Assembly: GCA_900696495.1 (NCBI GenBank) | Contig: CAADGI010000014.1 | Location: 124,001-188,000, forward strand | Direction of reading: 5' to 3' | DNA from: an uncultured Alphaproteobacteria bacterium | GTDB taxonomy: Bacteria; Pseudomonadota; Alphaproteobacteria; Micavibrionales; Micavibrionaceae | DNA: 64,000 nucleotides | Shown: positions 53,464 to 64,000 of the stretch, one piece after another | How positions within the stretch are numbered: the stretch's first letter is position 1 | How the letters are laid out: each line of letters starts with the position of its first letter | Program-made: the position numbers and the translations under genes | Notes under the pieces: generated by a model | Database searches by the model: none | The model's input: the letters and a program-made list of their open reading frames with translations, nothing else | What the model was told of the DNA's origin: nothing

Positions 53464-55248
53464 ATGATCAATATCAAAATGCAGCCGAAAGCAACGCAGA
53501 AGCTTTCCCCGAAAATCATCGTCATCGGCGTGGGAGGCGCGGGCGGAAATGCCGTCAACAACATGATCTCCTCCAACCTCGAAGGATGCGAATTCCTGGT
53601 CTGCAACACGGACGCCCAGGCCCTTGAGAACACCCTTTGCCCGCCGGAGCGCCAGATACAGCTCGGCGCCCATGTCACGGGCGGCCTCGGTGCGGGATCG
53701 AAACCTGAAATCGGAAAAGCCGCGGCGGAAGAGTCGCTGGAAGACGTGATGAAACATGTCGAGGGCGCGAACATGGCGTTCGTGACCTGCGGTATGGGCG
53801 GCGGCACCGGGACGGGGGCTGCGCCTGTGATCGCAAGGGCATGCCGCGAGCGCGGAATCCTGACGGTCGGCGTCGTGACCAAGCCGTTCCATTTCGAAGG
53901 CACGCACCGCATGCGCATGGCCGATGGCGGCATCGACGAGATGCAGCAATATGTCGATACGCTGATCGTTATCCCCAACCAGAATTTGTTCCGCGTTGCG
54001 AACGAGAAGGTCGGCTTTGCCGAAGCCTTCCGCATGGTGGACGGCGTTCTGCAATCCGGCGTGCGCGGTGTCACCGACCTGATGGTCCGCCCCGGCCTGA
54101 TCAATCTCGACTTTGCCGATATCCGCACCGGCATGATGGAGATGGGCAAGGCGATGATGGGCACCGGCGAAGGGCAGGGCGACAAGCGCGCCGTGCAGGC
54201 CGCCGAAGCCGCGATCAACAACCCGCTGCTGGATGATATCTCGATGAAAGGCGCGCACGGCGTCATCATCAACGTCACCGGCGGCTATGACATGACGCTC
54301 TTTGAAGTCGACGAAGCCTGCAACCGCATCCGCGATGAAGTCGACCCTGACGCCAACATTATCTTCGGCGCGACGTTCGATGAGTCGCTGGAGGGCATCA
54401 TGCGCGTATCCATCGTTGCCACCGGCATCGAGAAGGAAGCCATGCAGAAAACCCGCGGCGGCAGCGGTGTAAACAAACTCAGCGCCGTTGGCAAAGTGGG
54501 TCTGGAGCGTGCCAGGCCCCAGACTGAAACCCATCAACAACAACAACCCGTTGCAACAGGCCGCACCTATCCCCCGGCAACGCAGCTTAACGCGCCGCCA
54601 GCTTACTCCGCCGCCGGCAATATCCGCGGTATCACCGCGCCGCCCGTTGCTACGTCCGTTGTCGCGCCCGTCGTCGCCTATGCGCGTGAGCAGGAAGCGC
54701 TGGCCTCTGCTGCCCCGGCTGTCGATCCTGAACTGGAAATTTATGAGCAGCGTGAATTCGCGGTTGCATCGGAGCCTCAGCAGGCCTTAAGCGTGCCGCA
54801 GAATACCGCACTGCATGGCGAGCGATACAAGGGCGCATTTATCCCGCCAAAACCGGTCGAGGGTGGCATCGATCCCGCGGCTTCCTTGATTTCTCCGCAG
54901 GCCTACACGCCGCCGTCACCGCAATCCTACGCGCAGACGAATACATCGCGCGGCGGCTTGCAGCTTAACCCGCCCAAGCTTCCGAACCCGGCTGATCGCA
55001 AGCGCACCCCTTCCTTGTTCGAGCGCATCACCGGAACGGTTCAGCAGCACCTGGAAGGAATCCGCGAGGAAGTCGCGCCGCGTGAACGCGCCGCGCCGCC
55101 GCGCTCGCAGCCCTCGATGGGCGGGGCATTGCCGCAGCAGGGGCCTTCGCAGGGACGTCTCAATATCGACGCTCCCGCCGCTAGACCGCGTGCCCAGGCC
55201 GACGAGGAGTTGGACATCCCGGCCTTCCTGAGACGCCAGGCGAATTGA
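53464..55248 (+). CDS. ftsZ: Cell division protein FtsZ
   Basis: FtsZ is the tubulin-like GTPase of the division ring. The GTP-binding loops are [22 protein letters not shown], the tubulin signature [10 protein letters not shown] (near residue 113) and the T7 loop LINLDFADI. The core ends near residue 320; a very long Pro/Gln/Ala-rich linker (about 240 residues) leads to the conserved C-terminal peptide [13 protein letters not shown] that binds FtsA. At 594 residues it is among the long alphaproteobacterial forms. AAGGGGGC precedes the ATG. Confidence 0.97.
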   Translation: MINIKMQPKATQKLSPKIIVIGVGGAGGNAVNNMISSNLEGCEFLVCNTDAQALENTLCPPERQIQLGAHVTGGLGAGSKPEIGKAAAEESLEDVMKHVEGANMAFVTCGMGGGTGTGAAPVIARACRERGILTVGVVTKPFHFEGTHRMRMADGGIDEMQQYVDTLIVIPNQNLFRVANEKVGFAEAFRMVDGVLQSGVRGVTDLMVRPGLINLDFADIRTGMMEMGKAMMGTGEGQGDKRAVQAAEAAINNPLLDDISMKGAHGVIINVTGGYDMTLFEVDEACNRIRDEVDPDANIIFGATFDESLEGIMRVSIVATGIEKEAMQKTRGGSGVNKLSAVGKVGLERARPQTETHQQQQPVATGRTYPPATQLNAPPAYSAAGNIRGITAPPVATSVVAPVVAYAREQEALASAAPAVDPELEIYEQREFAVASEPQQALSVPQNTALHGERYKGAFIPPKPVEGGIDPAASLISPQAYTPPSPQSYAQTNTSRGGLQLNPPKLPNPADRKRTPSLFERITGTVQQHLEGIREEVAPRERAAPPRSQPSMGGALPQQGPSQGRLNIDAPAARPRAQADEELDIPAFLRRQAN

Positions 55249-55259
55249 CGCCAATTGGC

Positions 55260-55286
55260 GTCATCCCGGCGAAAGCCGGGATCTGG
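55260..55286. repeat. Intergenic palindromic repeat, half-element (copy 4 of 4)
   Basis: GTCATCCCGGC is followed by GAAA and GCCGGGATCTGG, a near-perfect hairpin equal in layout to the left arm of copies 2 and 3. It starts 12 bases after the ftsZ stop and directly precedes an intrinsic terminator. Confidence 0.7.
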
Positions 55287-55299
55287 TTAGAAGCGTAAT

Positions 55300-55323
55300 A
55301 AAAGGCCCCTTCGGGGGTCTTTT
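55300..55323 (+). terminator. Intrinsic terminator after ftsZ
   Basis: AAAAGGCCCC pairs with GGGGGTCTTTT around a TTC loop, with a further TTTT at 55326-55329. It should end the dcw transcript and isolate lpxC. Confidence 0.85.
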
Positions 55324-55354
55324 GCTTTTGTAACACAGGGCAACAATCTGTGAT

Positions 55355-55382
55355 TTGTTGCGGTGCAGGGAATTCCTATATT
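55355..55382 (+). promoter_or_regulatory. Possible promoter of lpxC
   Basis: TTGTTG (55355-55360) and TATATT (55377-55382) are 16 bases apart, 43 bases before the lpxC start and just after the ftsZ terminator. The -10 is close to consensus, the -35 is weak. Confidence 0.35.
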
Positions 55383-55424
55383 TTAGCGTAAGAATTAAAT
55401 ACATGAATATGCGCTAAGGTATTG

Positions 55425-56318
55425 ATGCAACACACTATTCAAAAAGAGATCGCGGCTACGGGAACCGGCCTTCACTCGGGTGCGGCGATTAATATCGCCC
55501 TGAAACCCGCCCCGGCAGGCCACGGCATCGTATTCGTGCGCACCGATCTTCCGGGCAATAACCGCATTCCCGCCCTCTGGAATAATGTGACCGATACCCG
55601 CCTGTGCACCGTAATCGCCAATGAGTCCGGCGCCAGCGTCGGCACCATCGAGCACCTGATGGCGGCCCTGCGCGGTTGCGCGGTCGACAATATCCTTATC
55701 GAATTGAACGGTCCGGAAGTGCCTGCCATGGATGGTAGTTCCAAACCCTTCGTCGACATGATCGACAAGGCCGGTATCGCCGCACAGAACGCGCCACGCC
55801 GCGCCATCCGCATTCTGAAAGAAATCGTGATTGAGGAAGCGGGTAAAACCGTCACCCTGAAACCCGCCGAGGAATTCATTTTCGCGGGTGAGATTAATTT
55901 CGACCACCCGGATATCGGCCGCCAGCGCTACGAGATCAAACTGCTGAATGGCAATTTCCGTCATGATCTGGCCGACTCGCGCACTTTCGGCTTCTTCCAT
56001 GAAGTCGAGATGATGAGAAAAGCCGGTTTGGCTCTAGGCGGTTCGCTGGAGAACGCAATCGTCCTGGGTAAGGACAGCGTGATGAACCCGGAAGGCCTGC
56101 GCCACAGCGATGAATTCATCCGTCACAAGCTGCTGGATGCCATCGGCGACCTGTATCTGGCCGGTGCGCCCATTCTCGGCGCTTATGAAGGCGTCAAGGC
56201 GGGCCATGCCATGAACAATGCCGTCCTCCGCCAGCTGTTCGCCACGCCGGGTGCGTTCGAGATGATCGAACTGCAGGATGTCAGCATCCCGAAAATCCGC
56301 GTCCTCGAAGTCGCTTAA
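55425..56318 (+). CDS. lpxC: UDP-3-O-acyl-N-acetylglucosamine deacetylase
   Basis: LpxC is the zinc enzyme of the first committed step of lipid A synthesis, so the organism makes lipopolysaccharide. Motifs: TGLHSG near the start, TIEHLMAAL with a zinc-binding His, MDGSSKPFVDMI, and the C-terminal HKLLDAIGDLYLAG (zinc His and Asp) with KAGHAMNN (catalytic His). I start at ATG 55425, five bases after TAAGG, rather than the TTG at 55422. 297 residues. In many proteobacteria lpxC follows ftsZ, as here. Confidence 0.96.
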   Translation: MQHTIQKEIAATGTGLHSGAAINIALKPAPAGHGIVFVRTDLPGNNRIPALWNNVTDTRLCTVIANESGASVGTIEHLMAALRGCAVDNILIELNGPEVPAMDGSSKPFVDMIDKAGIAAQNAPRRAIRILKEIVIEEAGKTVTLKPAEEFIFAGEINFDHPDIGRQRYEIKLLNGNFRHDLADSRTFGFFHEVEMMRKAGLALGGSLENAIVLGKDSVMNPEGLRHSDEFIRHKLLDAIGDLYLAGAPILGAYEGVKAGHAMNNAVLRQLFATPGAFEMIELQDVSIPKIRVLEVA

Positions 56319-56431
56319 TTTTCATAAATTCAACAATTTCCAGCCCTGAAAATCGGTGAAAACCCGCTTTTTCACTGGCTTGCCGCGAAATATAAACTAA
56401 ACTGGAAACTCACAAAATCTGTGGAGTCCGA

Positions 56432-57262
56432 ATGCGCCAGACCAATAATTCCAGCCGTTTTTTCCTGATGCTGCTTTTGATCCCGGCGCTGGCCGCCTGT
56501 TCGTCGGACAAGGACGACAAGTTCGAAACGGAAAAGCCGGTCGACGTGCTCTATAACCAGGCCGCCGCCGCCATGGATGAAGGCCAGTACGACACCGCCA
56601 CGAAATATTTCGAAGAAGTCGAGCGCCAGCACCCGTATTCGCAATGGGCGACCCAGGCGCAGCTGATGTCGGCCTATTCCTCCTATCTCGACCAGCGTTA
56701 CGACGAAGCCGTTCTTGCGCTGGACCGTTTCATCGAGCTGCACCCCGGCAGCAAGGACATCGATTACGCCTATTACCTGAAAGCGCTCTGCTATTACGAG
56801 CAAATCTCCGACGTCGCCCGCGACCAGGAAATGACCGAAGAAGCGCTGAAGGCGCTGGAGACGCTCGTGCGTCTTTACCCCGAGAGCCAGTATGCACGCG
56901 ATGCGACCCTCAAGCGCGACCTGACGCTCGATCACCTTGCCGGCAAAGAAATGGAAATCGGCCGCTATTACCTGAACCGCGGCCATGTCAATGCCGCGAT
57001 GAACCGCTTCCGTACGGTGGTGAAAGATTATCAAACCACCACGCACGTCGCCGAGGCGTTGCACAGGCTGGTGGAGGCGTACCTGAAGCTGGGCCTCAAG
57101 GAAGAAGCCACGAATATTGCGGCGGTGCTGGGTTATAACTATCCCGGCAGCGTCTGGTACAAGCGCTCCTATGAATTGCTGGATGACGAGCAGCGCAAGC
57201 GCATCATCGAGAACCGCGATTTCGTCGACCGTACGATCGATTCCATTTTCAAACCCGACTAG
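56432..57262 (+). CDS. bamD: Outer-membrane assembly lipoprotein BamD
   Basis: BamD is the essential TPR lipoprotein of the beta-barrel assembly complex. It has a lipobox LAAC (Cys23), then five TPR-like repeats beginning with LYNQAAAAMDEGQYDTATKYFEEVERQHPYS and the family segment YLKALCYYEQISDVARDQ. 276 residues. It lies between lpxC and recN, a recurrent alphaproteobacterial order. Confidence 0.95.
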   Translation: MRQTNNSSRFFLMLLLIPALAACSSDKDDKFETEKPVDVLYNQAAAAMDEGQYDTATKYFEEVERQHPYSQWATQAQLMSAYSSYLDQRYDEAVLALDRFIELHPGSKDIDYAYYLKALCYYEQISDVARDQEMTEEALKALETLVRLYPESQYARDATLKRDLTLDHLAGKEMEIGRYYLNRGHVNAAMNRFRTVVKDYQTTTHVAEALHRLVEAYLKLGLKEEATNIAAVLGYNYPGSVWYKRSYELLDDEQRKRIIENRDFVDRTIDSIFKPD

Positions 57263-57277
57263 ATTTATGGGCCTTGT

Positions 57278-61262
<3,985 letters not shown>

Positions 61263-61308
61263 GTCGCTCCTTCTTCACCTTGAGCAGGACTCACATTTTG
61301 CCTTGTTC

Positions 61309-62259
61309 TCAGGTGGTTTTCAAGTTCTCCCTGATCAGCAGCAAAAAAGCCCGGAGAAACTGGTTACGCGTGTCGTCGCGTTCCATAAGGATTTCATGCC
61401 CCGATTCGGGAAGCTCCAGCAGGCGCACACGCGGCAGACGGGATGCTGCAATGCGAATAGCGTTATTATCAACGATGTTTTCCTTGCCCGCGACACCCAC
61501 CAGGCACGGCGTATGGATCGCTTCCAGGATGCCAGGGCGCTGCAGGAAACGGCACGACGCGAACGCGTTATAAACCCAGCCGAAGGTCGCCCCGCCGCTT
61601 CGCAATTCAGGATTGCCACGCAGCCACGCATGATGGATTTTGGCGCGCAAGGGGTCGAAGGAAAAAACCGCTTCGCTGTCATTTTCATCCTCTTCGCTCC
61701 AGTTCTTCTGGCCGAAGGCGTATTTTTTTCCTGCAAGAAGATAAAGAACGAAGGACACGGCCGCAGCAGCCGGGACTTTGCTGACTGCCGGGATGCCGAA
61801 CATCGGCGAGGTCATCGCCGCTGCGGTAAAGACGCCGGGATATTTATAGAGGAAACGCGTACCGATATTCGCTCCCATGGAATGGGCGAGCATCAGGATC
61901 GGAATGCCTGCCGGTTTGACATGGGCTTTGATGAATTCGTGCAAATCGTCGGCGTGGCGGATGAATGCGCGGGAATGACAGCGCTGCGGATAGCGTTCAA
62001 TAAAACGCTGGGAAAGCCCCTGGCCTTGCCATTCCAGAATCCAGACACTTAGATTGTTTTTAAGAAGATCGCGTGCGGTTTCAAAATATTTCTCGGCATA
62101 TTCATTCCGGCCGGGCAATAGGATAACGGCGGCAACAGGTTTTGCGGGGGAAACAGTCCCGAAACGCAGGCTGCAACCTTGTTTGTTTTTAAAAAAGCCC
62201 CATTGCCAGCCCTGAGGTTCGAGAAACCGCTCTTCCAGCTGTGGAACGACGAGGGGCAT
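61309..62259 (-). CDS. Alpha/beta-hydrolase, lysophospholipase/serine aminopeptidase S33 type
   Basis: The 316-residue product resembles PldB: ILLPGRNEYAEKYFETARDLL at the strand/oxyanion region, LEWQGQGLSQRF, nucleophile elbow AHSMGANIG, Asp candidate in GKENIVDNNA and His in LPESGHEIL. No signal peptide. It overlaps the pntB stop by one base and so may be cotranscribed with the transhydrogenase genes. Substrate (lysophospholipid, monoglyceride or other ester) unknown. Confidence 0.88.
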   Translation of the reverse strand: MPLVVPQLEERFLEPQGWQWGFFKNKQGCSLRFGTVSPAKPVAAVILLPGRNEYAEKYFETARDLLKNNLSVWILEWQGQGLSQRFIERYPQRCHSRAFIRHADDLHEFIKAHVKPAGIPILMLAHSMGANIGTRFLYKYPGVFTAAAMTSPMFGIPAVSKVPAAAAVSFVLYLLAGKKYAFGQKNWSEEDENDSEAVFSFDPLRAKIHHAWLRGNPELRSGGATFGWVYNAFASCRFLQRPGILEAIHTPCLVGVAGKENIVDNNAIRIAASRLPRVRLLELPESGHEILMERDDTRNQFLRAFLLLIRENLKTT

Positions 62260-63659
62260 TATTCCAGCGCCTTGATAATCGATTCCGTCATCGCCTTGGC
62301 ATCGCCCAGCAGCATCATCGTGTTGTCGGCGAAGAAAAGCGGGTTGTCGATGCCCGCGTAACCCGAACCCATCGAGCGTTTCACGAATAATACGGTTTTT
62401 GCTTTCTCGACATCAAGAATAGGCATGCCGTAGATCGGCGAGCCGGGATTATTTTTTGCGGAAGGATTGGTGATGTCATTCGCGCCGATGACATAGGCGA
62501 CATCTGCCTGCGCGAAATCGCGGTTTATGTCTTCCATCTCGAAGACTTCATCGTAAGGTACGTTTGCTTCGGCGAGCAGTACGTTCATATGGCCGGGCAT
62601 GCGGCCCGCGACCGGGTGAATGGCGTATTTCACCTCGACGCCTTCTTTTTTCAGGATATCAGCCATCTCGCGTAGCGCGTGCTGGGCTTGCGACACCGCC
62701 ATGCCGTAGCCGGGCACGATCACGACTTTCGCCGCGTTTTTCATGATATAGGCGGCGTCTTCCGCCGCGCCGATTTTTGCGGATTTTCCTTCCGCGCTGA
62801 CGCCCGCGCCCGCGCTCTGCTCGCCGCCAAAGCCGCCAAGAATGACGTTGAAGAACGAGCGGTTCATGCCCTTGCACATGATATAAGAGAGAATAGCGCC
62901 CGAGGCGCCGACCAGCGCGCCGGTAATAATGAGAAGGTTGTTGTGCAGCGTAAAGCCAATGCCCGCCGCCGCCCAGCCGGAATAGGAGTTGAGCATCGAA
63001 ACAATCACCGGCATATCCGCGCCGCCGATGGGGATGATGAGCAGCACGCCGAGTAGCAATGAAACGAGCGCGATGCCCCAGAAATAAACCGGGTCCTGCG
63101 TCACGCACAACGCGGCGACAAGAACGACAAGGCCGATACCGAGCGCGGCATTCAGCGCATGCTGGCCCTTGAATACAACCGGCTTGCCGGAAATCGTGCC
63201 CTGCAATTTTCCCCACGCGATAATCGAGCCTGTAAATGTGACCGCGCCGATCGCAAGTCCAAGCGACATTTCAACCAGGCTCTGGAGATAAATGCTGCCG
63301 GGAAATCCTATGTGGTATGCCTCGGGATTGTAAAACGCAGCGGCGGCAACGCACACGGCCGCAAGACCGACCAGTGAGTGAAACGCAGCCATAAGCTGGG
63401 GCAGGGCGGTCATCGCGATTTTGTTGGCGATATAGGCCCCGATACCGCCGCCGATGGCGATGCCGGCAATAATGATGCCATAGGATTTTATATCAGGCAG
63501 GCCGAGCAGCGCGAGCGTGGTCAGGATGGCGAGCCCCATGCCAATCATGCCGTAAGTCAGGCCGCGGCGCGCCGTTTCCGGGTGGGATAATCCGCGCAGC
63601 GCTAAAATAAACAATATGGCGGCGAGAAGATAGGCGAGCGGGGCGAAGGTCGCGATCAT
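62259..63659 (-). CDS. pntB: NAD(P) transhydrogenase subunit beta
   Basis: PntB couples proton entry to hydride transfer from NADH to NADP+. About nine helices occupy the first 270 residues; the C-terminal NADP-binding domain has [51 protein letters not shown] and [16 protein letters not shown]. Length 466. Overlaps the small alpha subunit gene by 4 bases. Confidence 0.96.
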   Translation of the reverse strand: MIATFAPLAYLLAAILFILALRGLSHPETARRGLTYGMIGMGLAILTTLALLGLPDIKSYGIIIAGIAIGGGIGAYIANKIAMTALPQLMAAFHSLVGLAAVCVAAAAFYNPEAYHIGFPGSIYLQSLVEMSLGLAIGAVTFTGSIIAWGKLQGTISGKPVVFKGQHALNAALGIGLVVLVAALCVTQDPVYFWGIALVSLLLGVLLIIPIGGADMPVIVSMLNSYSGWAAAGIGFTLHNNLLIITGALVGASGAILSYIMCKGMNRSFFNVILGGFGGEQSAGAGVSAEGKSAKIGAAEDAAYIMKNAAKVVIVPGYGMAVSQAQHALREMADILKKEGVEVKYAIHPVAGRMPGHMNVLLAEANVPYDEVFEMEDINRDFAQADVAYVIGANDITNPSAKNNPGSPIYGMPILDVEKAKTVLFVKRSMGSGYAGIDNPLFFADNTMMLLGDAKAMTESIIKALE

Positions 63660-63946
63660 GACGCTTTATCCTTCTTCCTGAACATCGCCAGCATGCGGCG
63701 CGTGATAATAAAACCGCCGAAAATATTCACTGAAGCAAGGACAACAGCAAGAAAGCCCATCCATGTCGAAAAGCCGCCCGATGACGCGCCCACCGCGATA
63801 ATCGCGCCGACGATAATGACGGATGAAATCGCATTCGTAATGCCCATCAGCGGTGAGTGCAACGCCGGCGTCACGCGCCAGACCACGTGATAACCGACAA
63901 AACAGGCGAGAACGAATACGGTGAAACCGGTGACGAGGAATTCCAT
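63656..63946 (-). CDS. pntAB: NAD(P) transhydrogenase subunit alpha, part 2 (membrane)
   Basis: A 96-residue membrane protein with three helices; [24 protein letters not shown] contains the conserved loop of domain II of the alpha subunit. A separate PntAB polypeptide is the split form common in alphaproteobacteria. Its start overlaps the stop of the upstream gene (TAATG) and its stop overlaps pntB. Confidence 0.94.
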   Translation of the reverse strand: MEFLVTGFTVFVLACFVGYHVVWRVTPALHSPLMGITNAISSVIIVGAIIAVGASSGGFSTWMGFLAVVLASVNIFGGFIITRRMLAMFRKKDKAS

Positions 63947-64000
63947 TATTTCTTCTCCGAAAAGATTGGATGAATGACCGTGCCGTCGCGTGTCAGGGCA
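63946..64000 (-). CDS. pntAA: NAD(P) transhydrogenase subunit alpha, part 1 (C-terminal end only)
   Basis: The last 17 codons before a TAA at 63948-63946 read [17 protein letters not shown] on the minus strand. Position immediately before pntAB and the tail sequence fit PntAA, the NAD-binding subunit; the rest lies beyond the window. Confidence 0.7.
   Translation of the reverse strand, partial: ALTRDGTVIHPIFSEKK

Noticed and set aside
53191-54546. 451-codon open frame antisense to ftsZ
   Set aside because: It mirrors the codon structure of ftsZ, is rich in His/Arg/Asp/Ala runs typical of antisense frames in GC-rich DNA, and covers the ftsZ promoter. No domain is recognisable.

Overview
The window looks like chromosomal core sequence from an alphaproteobacterium, probably a deep-branching one of the Micavibrionales/Rhodospirillales kind. 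I infer this from an ATP12-type F1-ATPase chaperone, a BamF-like (DUF3035) lipoprotein, an sdhCDAB operon next to asd, rnpB beside mraZ, a three-gene PntAA/PntAB/PntB transhydrogenase, and an ftsZ promoter carrying GANTC (CcrM-type) sites and DnaA boxes. I saw no prophage, insertion sequence, CRISPR array, tRNA or 16S/23S/5S rRNA gene. Overall composition is moderately GC-rich, with one sharp AT-rich exception inside ligA.

Layout. 1-0.98 kb: start of a PAS histidine kinase (cut by the window edge). 1.1-5.7 kb: asd, then sdhC-sdhD-sdhA-(hairpin)-sdhB. 5.7-9.1 kb: an FkbM methyltransferase, a secreted unknown protein, nadC and nadA. 9.1-14.5 kb: rarA, an EamA permease, then crcB, an RluC/RluD-type pseudouridine synthase, an AsmA-like membrane-anchored unknown and an ATP12 chaperone. 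14.7-25.7 kb: an ABC exporter, a small membrane protein with mutL, a pentapeptide-repeat protein, pgi, two M16 proteins (one catalytic, one degenerate), bamF and lspA. 25.7-27.7 kb: a bufferin (copper-binding RiPP) operon bufA-bufB-bufC read into lspA. 27.9-33.5 kb: ribF, an AEC permease, ileS and a secreted MsrA. 33.6-34.8 kb: an AmpD-like amidase and the RNase P RNA.

35.0-55.3 kb is a nearly complete division/cell-wall (dcw) cluster: mraZ-rsmH-ftsL-ftsI-murE-[unknown]-mraY-murD-ftsW-murG-murC-murB // [membrane MurF-like, hydrolase on the other strand] // ddl-ftsQ-ftsA-ftsZ, followed by lpxC, bamD, recN and ligA. Most junctions are ATGA-type overlaps. There is no murF between murE and mraY; a 146-codon unknown gene sits there. 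The only MurF candidate is a membrane-anchored ligase facing the opposite way, beside a divergent D-Ala-D-Ala ligase with an enlarged omega loop. 61.0-64 kb: a small conserved-looking protein, an alpha/beta hydrolase and the transhydrogenase genes.

The most interesting signals are: the displaced MurF/Ddl module; the AT-rich mosaic segment within ligA; seven GANTC sites plus two inverted DnaA boxes upstream of ftsZ; a ladder of five CCAT boxes at exact 10-bp spacing upstream of mraZ (probable MraZ operator); the bufferin operon with a likely ECF-sigma promoter; and a family of intergenic palindromic repeats. All functional statements come from reading motifs and gene order; no database search was run.
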